DNA of 64,000 bases from positions 1,116,001 to 1,180,000 of the forward strand of contig NZ_FSRL01000001.1 of NCBI RefSeq assembly GCF_900142295.1, read 5' to 3'. Source of the DNA: Vannielia litorea. Lineage in GTDB: Bacteria; Pseudomonadota; Alphaproteobacteria; Rhodobacterales; Rhodobacteraceae. Position numbers and translations under genes: made by a program. This document shows positions 52,093 through 60,592 of this stretch, in pieces. How positions within the stretch are numbered: the first letter of the stretch is position 1; each line of letters begins with the position of its first letter. The notes under the pieces are model-generated. The model was not told the origin of the DNA. It was given only the letters and a program-made list of their open reading frames with translations, and ran no database searches.

Positions 52093-53112
52093 ATGTCGGC
52101 CCTTTCAAGGATTGCCATTGTCGCGGCGGCCGCGGCCTTTGCCGCCCCGCTTGCCGCGCAGGACTACAGCTGGAAACCGGACCGTCCGATCAACATCATC
52201 GTGCCGTGGTCGGCGGGCGGATCGACCGACCAGGTCACCCGGGTCGTCGCGCCCATCCTGGAGGAGGCACTGGGCACCGAGGTCGTGGTGGTCAACCAGC
52301 CGGGGGCGTCGGGCTCGACCGGCACCAAGGCCGCGCTGGACGCCCCGCGCGACGGCTACACCTGGACCGCGAACGCCATTGCCAACAACGCCACCTATGC
52401 GGTGACCGGCCTGATCGAGAACACCTCGATCGAGGATTATCACATCTACCTGCACGTCGCGAACGTGCCGCTGGTCAGCGTCAACGCCGATGCGCCCTAC
52501 CAGACCTTTCCCGAACTGCTGGACGCCATGCAGAACGGCTCGGTCACGGTGGGCACCGCTGGGGTGAACTCCTCGGGCGGCATGGCGCTTGCGGCGATCA
52601 AGGAAAGCGCCGAGGGCGATCTGGCCGGCGCGCGGATGATCACCTATGACGGCGGCAACCCCGCGGTCATCGCTGCGGCCAGCGGCGAGGTTCAGGTGAC
52701 CACCCAGCTCGCGGTGGAGCAGACCGAGATGATCCGGGCCGGACGGCTGCGCGCTCTTGCCGTGCTCTCGGATACCGCGCTGGAGGTCGAGGGTATCGAC
52801 CCGGTGCCGCCGATCACCGACTTCATGCCCGATTTCCACGTGGCCGCGGACTACTTTGGCGTGTTCATCCCGGTGGGTGCGCCGCAGGAGGTGTATGACA
52901 CCGTCGACCAGGTCTGGCAGGATCACGTCATGAACAGCGAGGCGCTCAAGTCCTATGCCACCGACCGTGGCGCCGTCTTTGCCCCGAGCTTTGGCGAGGG
53001 CGCCCTCGAAAAGGCGATGCCGGTGGTCGTGTCCGAGGCCTGCGCCCGCGTGACCCGCGGCGAGGCGGTCGTCGATCCTTCGGAGATCGGCATCGACTGC
53101 CCGGCCGAGTAA
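52093..53112 (+). CDS. tripartite tricarboxylate transporter substrate-binding protein (TctC family)
   Basis: A 339-residue periplasmic binding protein with a signal peptide (about residues 1-22, ending LAAQD). The TctC/Bug fold shows [18 protein letters not shown] near residues 36-53, the binding-loop region [17 protein letters not shown], and the second motif [19 protein letters not shown]. Bug/TctC proteins bind carboxylates such as citrate or sugar acids. It is the first gene of tctCBA, followed by catabolic enzymes, so the ligand is presumably the substrate of the island. ATG 52093 follows GGAGGAGATACC. A hairpin after the gene may keep its level above TctBA. Confidence 0.92.
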   Translation: MSALSRIAIVAAAAAFAAPLAAQDYSWKPDRPINIIVPWSAGGSTDQVTRVVAPILEEALGTEVVVVNQPGASGSTGTKAALDAPRDGYTWTANAIANNATYAVTGLIENTSIEDYHIYLHVANVPLVSVNADAPYQTFPELLDAMQNGSVTVGTAGVNSSGGMALAAIKESAEGDLAGARMITYDGGNPAVIAAASGEVQVTTQLAVEQTEMIRAGRLRALAVLSDTALEVEGIDPVPPITDFMPDFHVAADYFGVFIPVGAPQEVYDTVDQVWQDHVMNSEALKSYATDRGAVFAPSFGEGALEKAMPVVVSEACARVTRGEAVVDPSEIGIDCPAE

Positions 53113-53123
53113 GCGCGCTTCTT

Positions 53124-53151
53124 CGGGCGGGGCCCTCCGCGGCTCCGCCCG
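53124..53151 (+). terminator. hairpin between tctC and tctB
   Basis: CGGGCGGGGCC pairs with GGCTCCGCCCG (one G-U pair) around CTCCGC, 12 bases after the tctC stop. No T-run follows, so it more likely stabilises the tctC mRNA end than fully stops transcription. Confidence 0.5.
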
Positions 53152-53184
53152 GATCTGACTGCATTCAAGAGAACTGGTGATACC

Positions 53185-53670
53185 ATGCACATGGCCCTGG
53201 CGGACCGCCTTACGGCTATCCTGCTGTTCCTGCTCGGACTGGCGCTGCTCGCGGGCGGCTACACGATGGACCGGCTGGAAATCAGGCAAATCCACCCGGC
53301 CTCGATCCCCGGCCTCGTGCCGATGATCCTGGGTGTGTTGCTGTCGCTTTGCGCGGCATTGCTCTTCTGGACGTCCGTCAAGACGGACGAGCGCAACGCG
53401 GCCCTGGTGCTCTCGGGCGGGTCCTGGGCACGGCTGGGGATCACCACCACGATCTGCACGGTCTATGCGCTGGGGCTCGTGGGCTGGCTGCCGTATTTCT
53501 GGGCCACCTTCGTCTTCACCACCTGCTTTACCCTGGTCTTTTCCTTCCCTGTCGAGGGCGCGCGGCGCGCGCAGGTCATTTCGCTCGCCGGGGCCCTGGC
53601 CCTGGGGTTCGGGGTGGCGCTGGGATCTTCGCTGCTGTTCGAGAAGCTCTTCCTGGTGCGGTTGCCATGA
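53185..53670 (+). CDS. tripartite tricarboxylate transporter small membrane subunit (TctB family)
   Basis: A 161-residue membrane protein with four hydrophobic segments (about residues 10-28, 44-62, 85-118 as a split pair, and 132-155), the TctB pattern. TctB is the small membrane subunit that partners TctA; it is poorly conserved but always adjacent. A first ATG at 53185 and a second Met at the third codon are both possible. Its stop overlaps the tctA start (ATGA). Confidence 0.85.
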   Translation: MHMALADRLTAILLFLLGLALLAGGYTMDRLEIRQIHPASIPGLVPMILGVLLSLCAALLFWTSVKTDERNAALVLSGGSWARLGITTTICTVYALGLVGWLPYFWATFVFTTCFTLVFSFPVEGARRAQVISLAGALALGFGVALGSSLLFEKLFLVRLP

Positions 53671-55190
53671 GCGGGCTGGGCGATCTTCTCTCCGGGCTGG
53701 GCACGTTGCTCACGCCGACGATGCTGTTTCATGCGGCATGGGCCACGCTTCTGGGCATCGTGGTGGGCTCCTTGCCGGGTCTGACGGCGACGATGGGCGT
53801 GGCGCTGATGACCACGCTGACCTATTCGCTGGATTCCACCTCCGCGATCTTCGTGCTGATCTGCATGTATGTCGGTGCGATCTATGGCGGCTCGCGCAGC
53901 GCGATCCTGCTCAACATTCCCGGCACGCCCGCCAGTGCGGCGACCTCGCTGGACGGCTATCCGCTGGCCAAGCAGGGGCGGGCGGGCTACGCGATGGGGC
54001 TGGCCACTGCGGGCTCGGCCCTGGGCACGCTGGCGGGCGTGCTGATGCTGGTGCTGATCGCGCCGCCCCTGGCCGAGGCCGCGCTGAACTTCGGCAGTTT
54101 CGAGTTTTTCTGGCTGGCGGTCTTCGGCATCCTGATTTCCGGCCAGCTGACCGCCGACACCACGGCGCTCAAGGGCTACATCGCCGGGCTGCTCGGGCTC
54201 GCGGTTGCGATGATCGGCTCGGAGGGCATTCACGCGCATGTGCGTTTCAACCTCGGGATCCAGGACCTGAACGCCGGCATCGCGCTGATCCCGGCGATGG
54301 TCGGGGCCTTCGGCTTTGCCGAGGTGCTGACGGCGATGTGGAACCGCGCGGGCGAGTTGGCGGTGAAGAAGGACAAGAGCGACCGGACGATCCCGCACTT
54401 CGTGGATCTCTGGCGCTACAAGTTCACCATCGCGCGCTCGGGGCTGATCGGCACGCTTGTGGGCATCATTCCTGGCGTGGGCGAGGATATCGGGGCCTGG
54501 GCCAGCTATGCCGCCGCGCGCAAGACATCGAAGGAAAAGGAAAAGTTCGGACACGGCAGCCATGAAGGCCTGCTCGCCGCGGAAACCGGCAACTCCGCCG
54601 TGGTGCCCGGTTCGCTGATCCCGGCTATCACGCTGGCGGTGCCCGGCTCGGCCTCGGCGGCGGTGCTGATTGCCGCGCTCTTCATCCACGGCATTCGGCC
54701 CGGTCCGCTGATCATGATCGAACAGCCGCATTTCGTGGGGCTCATCAGCGCCATGGTGCTGATCGCCACGCTGTTCATGGCGTTTTATGGTCTCACCCTG
54801 ACCAAGGCCTTCGTGCAGGTGCTCAAGGTGCCCTACAGCTACCTGATGCCGGTGGTCTTCGTGCTTTGCGTGATCGGAACCTACGCGCTGAGCCAGAGGG
54901 TCTTCGACATCTGGATCATGGTGTTCTTCGGGCTGGTGGGCTTTGTCCTGCGGCAGATGAAATACCCGATGGCGCCGCTGGTGCTGGGGATCATCCTGGG
55001 CGACCTGCTCGACAAGAGCCTTCGGCGCGGGCTGACGCTGAGCGATGGCGAGCTGGCTCCGTTCTTCACGCGGCCGGTATCGGCGGCCTTCGTGGCGCTG
55101 ATCGTGCTGTCGATCGCGATGAACCTGCCCGTGGTCCGGCGTGTGGCGCTGGCGCCGTTTCGCTGGATCGGGGCGCGGTTCAATGCTTGA
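53667..55190 (+). CDS. tripartite tricarboxylate transporter large permease (TctA family)
   Basis: A 507-residue permease with about 10-12 membrane helices. Family signatures are GIVVGSLPGLTATMGVALM near residue 30, YGGSRSAILLNIPGTPASAATSLDGYPLAKQG (quoted in parts), and GIIPGVGEDIGAWASYAAARK. PGSASAAVLIAALFIHGIRPGP near residue 335 is also typical. It uses a cation gradient to import the ligand delivered by TctC. The frame is open far upstream, but the ATG at 53667 overlaps the tctB stop. Its own stop lies 8 bases inside the next gene, so translation is coupled to the TIM-barrel enzyme. Confidence 0.93.
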   Translation: MSGLGDLLSGLGTLLTPTMLFHAAWATLLGIVVGSLPGLTATMGVALMTTLTYSLDSTSAIFVLICMYVGAIYGGSRSAILLNIPGTPASAATSLDGYPLAKQGRAGYAMGLATAGSALGTLAGVLMLVLIAPPLAEAALNFGSFEFFWLAVFGILISGQLTADTTALKGYIAGLLGLAVAMIGSEGIHAHVRFNLGIQDLNAGIALIPAMVGAFGFAEVLTAMWNRAGELAVKKDKSDRTIPHFVDLWRYKFTIARSGLIGTLVGIIPGVGEDIGAWASYAAARKTSKEKEKFGHGSHEGLLAAETGNSAVVPGSLIPAITLAVPGSASAAVLIAALFIHGIRPGPLIMIEQPHFVGLISAMVLIATLFMAFYGLTLTKAFVQVLKVPYSYLMPVVFVLCVIGTYALSQRVFDIWIMVFFGLVGFVLRQMKYPMAPLVLGIILGDLLDKSLRRGLTLSDGELAPFFTRPVSAAFVALIVLSIAMNLPVVRRVALAPFRWIGARFNA

Positions 55191-56013
55191 GTATGCCCTG
55201 TGCAACGAGCTCTTGGCCGAGGAAGGCCTGCCCCTGGCCGAGCAGGCGCGCACCGCCGCCGCGTTGGGGTATTGCGGGCTCGAACTGGCGCCCGCCACGC
55301 TGGGGTATGCGCTGCATGATCTGACCGGCGACGAGATTGCGCGGATCCGGGCCGAGATCGAGGCCGAGGGCCTGCGCGTCACCGGGCTGCACTGGTTGCT
55401 CAGCGGCTATCCGGACCTTTCGATCACCGATCCGGCGGTGCAGGGCCGGGCGCAGGCCGTACTGCTGAAGCTGGTGGCGCTCTGCGCGGCGCTCGGCGGC
55501 GAGGTTCTGATTCACGGCTCGCCGAAGCAGCGGCGGCGCCCGCAGGGCATGGACGATGGTGCGCTGATCGCCCATCTGGCTGCCTTTTTCGGGCCGGTGG
55601 CGGAGGCGGCGGAACGGCACGGCGTGGTGTATTGCATCGAGCCGCTGTCGCGCGCCGAGGACGACACGATCACCACCGTGGGGCAGGGGGCTGAGCTGGC
55701 GCGGGCGATCGGCAGCCCGGCCTTCAAGACCATGATCGACATCAGCGCCGCGGGCCAGACCGAGCCGCCGGTGGCCGAGCTGATCCGCGAATGGGTGCCG
55801 ACCGGCCTGATCGGGCATGTTCACGCCAACGACACCAATCGCGGCGCGCCGGGGATGGGCGATGACCCGTTTCCCGAGATCGTCGCCGCGCTGGTCGAGA
55901 CCGGCTGGAGCCGGCCCGTGGGGGTCGAGCCCTTTCGCACCCTGATCGACGCGCGCGTTACCGCCGCCACCGGAATTGCCACCCTGCGTGCTTGTGAAAG
56001 GGCCTGTTCATGA
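55183..56013 (+). CDS. xylose-isomerase-like TIM-barrel protein (sugar isomerase/epimerase type), first copy
   Basis: A 276-residue AP-endonuclease-2-type TIM barrel. Metal-ligand positions typical for this group are visible: Glu in YCIEPLSRAED, Asp in KTMIDISAAGQ, His in IGHVHANDTN and Glu in VGVEPF. Relatives include hydroxypyruvate isomerase and D-tagatose 3-epimerase. It is coupled to tctA at its start and overlaps the enolase-superfamily gene by four bases at its end. It is one of three such barrels in this island, so a role in isomerising the imported substrate or a derivative is likely. Confidence 0.85.
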   Translation: MLEYALCNELLAEEGLPLAEQARTAAALGYCGLELAPATLGYALHDLTGDEIARIRAEIEAEGLRVTGLHWLLSGYPDLSITDPAVQGRAQAVLLKLVALCAALGGEVLIHGSPKQRRRPQGMDDGALIAHLAAFFGPVAEAAERHGVVYCIEPLSRAEDDTITTVGQGAELARAIGSPAFKTMIDISAAGQTEPPVAELIREWVPTGLIGHVHANDTNRGAPGMGDDPFPEIVAALVETGWSRPVGVEPFRTLIDARVTAATGIATLRACERACS

Positions 56014-57329
56014 CAATGCTCACGATCCTCTCGGCCAGCTGGTCGGAACGCCCTGTCGTCATGCGGCTGCCCTTCCAGTTTGGCAGCACCGAGGTCCGCG
56101 AGACCGCCGAGGCGCATGCCCGCGTCGAGATCGAGGTCGAGGGCACGCGGGTTTCGGGGCGGTCGGCGCAGCTGATGGTGCCGCGCTGGTTCAACAAGAG
56201 CGCCGAGATGAGCAACGCGGACACCATCGACGAGTTGCGCGCGGTCGTGAACCGTGCGGTGGCCGAGGCCTCCGGTCTGCGCGGCACGGCGCTGGAGGTG
56301 ACGCGCGAGTTGCGGGCCAGCCTGGATCGGGCCTTGCCGAACACACCGCCGCTGGCGCGGTGCTTCGGGCCTGCGCTGGTTGAAATGGCGATGATCGACG
56401 CGCTGTGCACGGCCCTCGGTTTGCCCTTCTGGACGGCGGCGCGGGAGGATGCCTTCGGGCTGGTCCGCGGTTGCCCCGACGATCTGTCGCCCGCAGATCT
56501 GTCGCGGTCGTTGGCCGCGATCTCTGCACCGAAAGCTCTTGTTCTGCGCCATACCGTCGGTTTCGACGCCCCCCTGCGGCGGCAGGATGTCGGGGCGGAC
56601 CGCCCAGGCGACGGGCGGCCGGTTTCGCTGGACGAGGTGATCGAGGCGACCGGCGTTTCGGCCTTCAAGATCAAGCTCAAGGGCGACCCGGAGGCCGATC
56701 ACCGCCGCCTGCGCGACATCGCCGGGCTGCTGGACGCGGGCGGCGACTATGCGGTGACGCTGGATGCCAACGAACAATATGCGCCCGGCGACTTCGGCGC
56801 CTTCCTGGGCGCGCTTTCCGAGGATGGGGCGCTGGCGCGTTTCACCTCGGCGGTTCGCTTCGTGGAGCAACCCTTTCCGCGCGAGATTGCCCTGGCCGCA
56901 CCCGTCGTGGCGCCGCTTCCGCTGATCATCGACGAGAGCGACGACGCAGAGGATGCCTTTGCCCGCGCCCTGGCCCTTGGCTGGTCGGGCACCTCGATCA
57001 AGAGTTGCAAGGGCGTGCTCAGGGCGCTGATCAACAAGGCGCGTGCCGATGCCGCGGGGGCCATCCTGTCGGGCGAGGACCTGACCTGTCAGCCCGGCAT
57101 CTGCTGGCTACAGGACGCGGCGATGATGTCGGCCTGCGGTGTGCGCGACGTCGAGCGCAACGGCCACCATTTTGCCGGCGGTCTGCAGGGCGCGCCGGAG
57201 GACGAACGCGCGATCCTGCTGGAGCGCCATGACGATATCCTGACGCAGGATGCCGACGGAGTAGCGCTTCGGATCGCCGGTGGCCGCGTCGGGATTGGCT
57301 CTCTGGCCCGGCCGGGCTTCGGCTGGTAA
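56010..57329 (+). CDS. enolase-superfamily enzyme (mandelate racemase/muconate lactonising type, divergent)
   Basis: A 439-residue protein with a capping N-terminal domain (residues 1-130) and a modified TIM barrel. Catalytic-type residues are Lys-x-Lys in FKIKLKGDP (about 220), metal ligands Asp in LDANEQY, Glu in RFVEQPF and Asp in LIIDESDD, and a late Lys in SIKSCKG. All three metal ligands remain, so an active enzyme that abstracts a proton alpha to a carboxylate is likely. Possible roles are acid-sugar dehydratase, epimerase or cycloisomerase. It is fused into the tctCBA operon by four-base overlaps. Subfamily is not assignable by eye. Confidence 0.78.
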   Translation: MTMLTILSASWSERPVVMRLPFQFGSTEVRETAEAHARVEIEVEGTRVSGRSAQLMVPRWFNKSAEMSNADTIDELRAVVNRAVAEASGLRGTALEVTRELRASLDRALPNTPPLARCFGPALVEMAMIDALCTALGLPFWTAAREDAFGLVRGCPDDLSPADLSRSLAAISAPKALVLRHTVGFDAPLRRQDVGADRPGDGRPVSLDEVIEATGVSAFKIKLKGDPEADHRRLRDIAGLLDAGGDYAVTLDANEQYAPGDFGAFLGALSEDGALARFTSAVRFVEQPFPREIALAAPVVAPLPLIIDESDDAEDAFARALALGWSGTSIKSCKGVLRALINKARADAAGAILSGEDLTCQPGICWLQDAAMMSACGVRDVERNGHHFAGGLQGAPEDERAILLERHDDILTQDADGVALRIAGGRVGIGSLARPGFGW

Positions 57330-57378
57330 GGAGGAAGGCACCCTGGCGCGGGGGATCGCACGACCAACGAGAGGGCGC

Positions 57379-58041
57379 ATGGCCAAGCACGTTACCCCGA
57401 TCCGGAAGGACCGCAAACGCAACCCGGAAGTAACCCGGGCCGCCATCCTTCACGCCGCGCTGGAGGAGTTCAGCGAGGTTGGCCACTCGGGCGCCCGTGT
57501 CGACCGCATCGCCGCGCGGGCCGGTGTCAGCAAGCCGATGATCTATGATTACTTCGGCGACAAGGACGCGGTTTATGCCGCCGCACTCCGCGAAGCCTAT
57601 GTTCAGATCCGCCAGGGTGAGATGACGCTGAACCTCGACAGGCTGGAGCCTGAAGAGGCGGTGCGGGCGCTGGTGCATTTCACCATGAACCACTTCTGGA
57701 ACAACCCGTGGTTCATCCGGATGCTGAACACCGAGAACCTTATGGGCGGCGAGACGGTCCGGACGCTGGACGACGCCACCGAGATCCAGTCGGTCCTGTT
57801 GCGCCGTGTCGAGGAAATCCTGCGGCGCGGCAACACCTCCGGGCAGTTCCGTTCTTCGATCGACCCGGTGGAGCTTTACATCTTCATCGCCTCTGTCTGC
57901 TGGTTTCCGATCTCCAACATGCACACGCTCAGCACGGTGTTTCGCGCGCCGATTTCGGAAGACTGGCTGAGGGACCACGCCGACAAGGCCGCGGACATGA
58001 TCGTGCGCTATCTGCGGCAGTCCGACAAGGACGCCGGCTAG
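57379..58041 (+). CDS. TetR family transcriptional regulator
   Basis: A 220-residue regulator with an N-terminal helix-turn-helix (about residues 20-62; VTRAAILHAALEEFSEVGHSG, then VDRIAARAGVSKPMIYDYFGDKDAVY, given in parts). The C-terminal ligand domain has LIFIASVCWFPISNMHTLSTVF-like hydrophobic helices, as in the TetR_C group with a buried pocket. It is the last gene of the tct operon. The CTAC-GGTAG palindromes before tctC and before the oxidoreductase operon are its most likely targets. AGGGCGC lies before the ATG at 57379, and the frame is open upstream to 57280. Confidence 0.88.
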   Translation: MAKHVTPIRKDRKRNPEVTRAAILHAALEEFSEVGHSGARVDRIAARAGVSKPMIYDYFGDKDAVYAAALREAYVQIRQGEMTLNLDRLEPEEAVRALVHFTMNHFWNNPWFIRMLNTENLMGGETVRTLDDATEIQSVLLRRVEEILRRGNTSGQFRSSIDPVELYIFIASVCWFPISNMHTLSTVFRAPISEDWLRDHADKAADMIVRYLRQSDKDAG

Positions 58042-58100
58042 GCTCTCCCGACAGGTCCGGCTCCCCCCGGGCAGACCCGAAAAGCGCGGTGCCGAGAGCA

Positions 58101-58128
58101 TTGATCCTTGACTCGATTCTCATAACCT
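58101..58128 (+). promoter_or_regulatory. promoter of the oxidoreductase operon
   Basis: TTGATC (58101-58106), a 16-base spacer and TAACCT (58123-58128). The string CATAACCTACTA is shared with the tctC promoter, so both -10 regions are embedded in the same operator context. Confidence 0.6.
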
Positions 58129-58140
58129 ACTAAACGGTAG
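58127..58140. promoter_or_regulatory. TetR-type operator 1 of the oxidoreductase operon
   Basis: CTACTAAACGGTAG, an imperfect palindrome that overlaps the promoter -10, matching the site at 52062 in 11 of 14 positions. Confidence 0.7.
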
Positions 58141-58148
58141 CTTAGAGT

Positions 58149-58162
58149 TTACCGGATGGTAG
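58149..58162. promoter_or_regulatory. TetR-type operator 2 of the oxidoreductase operon
   Basis: TTACCGGATGGTAG, starting 22 bases after operator 1 (two helical turns). It fits the same core and lies 15 bases before the small leader ORF start. Confidence 0.65.
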
Positions 58163-58177
58163 CTTGCGGGAGGATTC

Positions 58178-58279
58178 ATGAACGACATCGGGATTTCCTG
58201 GCTCCGCCCGTGCAGATCAACGGCACCCAAGCGCCGCGCGCGCCCGAATGACGCCAAGAAGAGGGAAGCAAGACAATGA
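58178..58279 (+). CDS. short leader ORF coupled to the oxidoreductase gene
   Basis: A 33-codon frame (MNDIGISWLRPCRSTAPKRR, then a basic tail ending KKREARQ) with an unusually strong ribosome site (GGGAGGATTC). Its TGA overlaps the ATG of the oxidoreductase (ATGA at 58276), so ribosomes finishing it could restart on the main gene. The peptide is Arg/Lys-rich with no signal peptide. It may be a regulatory upstream ORF or the remnant of a gene start. It is real only if translated, which the sequence suggests but cannot prove. Confidence 0.45.
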   Translation: MNDIGISWLRPCRSTAPKRRARPNDAKKREARQ

Positions 58280-59427
58280 CCACACAACGCATCGGCATCA
58301 TCATGCACGGCGTCACCGGGCGCATGGGGATGAACCAGCACCTGATCCGTTCGGTCCTGGCGATCCGCAACGAAGGCGGCATGCTGCTCAAGTCCGGCGA
58401 CCGGCTGGTGCCGGATGTGATCATCGTCGGGCGCAACGAGAAGAAGATCGCCGAACTGGCCGCGAAGCATGGGGTCGACCGCTATACCACCGATCTCGAT
58501 GCGGCGCTGGCCAATCCCGACGATACCATCTTCTTTGACGCGGCCAGTACCCAGATGCGCCCCGGGCTGCTGCGCAAGGCGATCGACGCGGGCAAGCACG
58601 TGTATTCGGAAAAGCCGGTGTCCGAAGGGCTGGAGGAGGCGATTGCGATTGCCAAACACGCCAAGGCCAAGGGCGTGAAGAACGGCATCGTGCACGACAA
58701 GCTGGACCTGCCGGGCCTGCTGAAGCTCAAGCGTCTGCGTGACAGCGGGTTTTTCGGCAAGATCCTCTCGGTGCGCGGCGAGTTCGGCTACTGGGTCTTC
58801 GAGGGCGACTGGATGGCGGCCCAGCGCCCCTCCTGGAACTACCGCAAGGAGGACGGTGGCGGCATGGTCTCGGACATGCTCTGCCATTGGCGTTACGTGC
58901 TCGACAACGTGGTGGCCCCGGTCAAGGCGGTGAACTGCACGGCCGTCACCCACATCCCCGAGCGCTGGGACGAGAACGGCGAGCGCTACGACGCCACCGC
59001 CGATGACGCGGCCTATGCCACCTTCGAGCTGGAAGGCGACATCATCGCCCAGCTCAACAGCTCCTGGTGCACCCGCGTGCGGCGCGACGACCTGGTGACC
59101 TTCCACATCGACGGCACCCATGGCAGCGCCGTGGCGGGGCTGCACACCTGCTACAGCCAGGCGCGGGTCAACACGCCCAAGCCGGTCTGGAACCCCGACC
59201 AGAAGCAGACGATGAACTTCTTCGAAGACTGGGTGGAAGTGCCTGACAACAAGGACTTCGACAACGGCTTCAAGGTGCAGTGGGAGCAGTTCCTGCGCCA
59301 TGTGGTCGAGGATGCGCCCTGGTCCTACACGCTGGAAGAGGGCGCCAAGGGCGTGCAACTGGCGGAGCTGGGCTACAAGAGCTCGCAAGAGCGTCGCTGG
59401 CTCGACGTGCCGGCGCTCGACATCTGA
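58276..59427 (+). CDS. Gfo/Idh/MocA family oxidoreductase
   Basis: A 383-residue NAD(P)-dependent dehydrogenase. The N-terminal Rossmann region is IGIIMHGVTGRMGMNQHLI (an atypical Gly pattern with VTGRMG). The conserved lysine of the family lies in VYSEKPVSEG, near residue 115, and the C-terminal sheet domain follows from about 135. Members oxidise or reduce sugars, inositols or their acids at a ring hydroxyl. It is the first enzyme gene of the second operon of the island, with the DUF993 aldolase-like gene 10 bases downstream. The start overlaps the leader ORF stop. Confidence 0.9.
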   Translation: MTTQRIGIIMHGVTGRMGMNQHLIRSVLAIRNEGGMLLKSGDRLVPDVIIVGRNEKKIAELAAKHGVDRYTTDLDAALANPDDTIFFDAASTQMRPGLLRKAIDAGKHVYSEKPVSEGLEEAIAIAKHAKAKGVKNGIVHDKLDLPGLLKLKRLRDSGFFGKILSVRGEFGYWVFEGDWMAAQRPSWNYRKEDGGGMVSDMLCHWRYVLDNVVAPVKAVNCTAVTHIPERWDENGERYDATADDAAYATFELEGDIIAQLNSSWCTRVRRDDLVTFHIDGTHGSAVAGLHTCYSQARVNTPKPVWNPDQKQTMNFFEDWVEVPDNKDFDNGFKVQWEQFLRHVVEDAPWSYTLEEGAKGVQLAELGYKSSQERRWLDVPALDI

Positions 59428-59437
59428 GGGGGCGGAC

Positions 59438-60592
59438 ATGGCACAACTGATCCTTCCCACGGCAGACGGCGGCACTGCGCCGCTGGACCTCACCGCAGGC
59501 CCGGTGCCCGCACCGGGCGGCACCTGGACCCGCACTGCCTATGCTGCGGCCCACGTCGTCGCTGACCCGCTAGCCGAGGTGGACCCGGGCGATGGCGTTG
59601 CCGTCGACTGGGACCGCACGCTCGCCTTTCGCCAGCATCTGTGGTCGCTCGGCCTGGGCGTGGCCGAGGCGATGGACACCGCGCAGCGCGGCATGGGGCT
59701 GGACTGGGCGACCTCGCTGGAGCTGATCCGGCGCAGCATGGACGCGGCCCCGGAAGGCGCGCTGATCGCCAGCGGGGCAGGGACCGACCACCTGGCCCCC
59801 GGCCCGGAGGTGACCGTGGACGACGTGATCGCCGCCTACGAGATGCAATGCGAGGCGGTCGAGGCGACCGGCTCCCGCGTGATCCTGATGGCCAGCCGTG
59901 CCCTGGTGCGGGCGGCGAAGGGGCCGGAGGATTATGCCCGCGTCTATGGCCGCGTGCTCTCGGGTCTCAGGCAACCGGCGATCCTGCACTGGCTGGGCGA
60001 AATGTTCGATCCGGCGCTGGCGGGCTACTGGGGCAACGCCGACCACATGGCCGCGATGGACACCTGCCTCTCGGTGATTGCCGACAATGCCGACAAGATC
60101 GACGGCATCAAGATCTCGCTGCTCTCGGCGGAAAAGGAAATCGCCATGCGTCGCCGCCTGCCCGAGGGCGTGCTGATGTACACCGGCGACGACTTCAACT
60201 ACCCCGAGCTGATCAAGGGCGACGACCAGGGCTATTCCCACGCGCTGCTGGGCATCTTCGACCCCATCGCCGGGGCCGCCTGCCGGGCGCTGAACGCGCT
60301 GGCCGAAGAGGACGCCGCCGCTTATCACGCGGCTTTCGACCCCACGGTGCCGCTCAGTCGCCATATCTTCAAGGCGCCGACGCGGTTCTACAAGACCGGG
60401 GTGGTCTTCATGGCCTACCTGATGGGCCACCAGGACCATTTCACCATGGTCGGCGGCCAGGAAAGCGCCCGCTCGACACTGCACCTGGCCGAGGCGATCC
60501 GGCTGGCCAATGCCGCGCAGCTCTTCACCGACCCCGACGAGGTGGTGCGCCGCGCGACGCCGGTGTTTCAGGCGCGGGGGGTCTGGGCATGA
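59438..60592 (+). CDS. DUF993 protein (dihydrodipicolinate-synthase-like aldolase)
   Basis: A 384-residue TIM-barrel protein of the DUF993 family, annotated elsewhere as a DapA-like aldolase/dehydratase. The probable Schiff-base lysine is K225 in DGIKISLLSAE. Further markers are PAILHWLGEMFDPALAGYWG, LMYTGDDFNYPELIKGD and FMAYLMGHQDHFTMVGGQES. Its substrate has not been established as far as I know. It is coupled to the next gene by ATGA and follows the oxidoreductase after 10 bases, so it probably cleaves or dehydrates the oxidised product. The ATG at 59438 follows GAGGGGGCGGAC. Confidence 0.85.
   Translation: MAQLILPTADGGTAPLDLTAGPVPAPGGTWTRTAYAAAHVVADPLAEVDPGDGVAVDWDRTLAFRQHLWSLGLGVAEAMDTAQRGMGLDWATSLELIRRSMDAAPEGALIASGAGTDHLAPGPEVTVDDVIAAYEMQCEAVEATGSRVILMASRALVRAAKGPEDYARVYGRVLSGLRQPAILHWLGEMFDPALAGYWGNADHMAAMDTCLSVIADNADKIDGIKISLLSAEKEIAMRRRLPEGVLMYTGDDFNYPELIKGDDQGYSHALLGIFDPIAGAACRALNALAEEDAAAYHAAFDPTVPLSRHIFKAPTRFYKTGVVFMAYLMGHQDHFTMVGGQESARSTLHLAEAIRLANAAQLFTDPDEVVRRATPVFQARGVWA

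Noticed and set aside
51620..52108. Minus-strand frame of 162 codons over tRNA-Pro and the gap before tctC
   Set aside because: It would run antisense through a perfect tRNA gene and through the tctC promoter; no ribosome site or homology.
53463..55382. 639-codon minus-strand frame across tctA
   Set aside because: Complement of a membrane protein gene with a His/Gln/Arg-rich translation typical of antisense frames; TctA signatures on the plus strand decide it.
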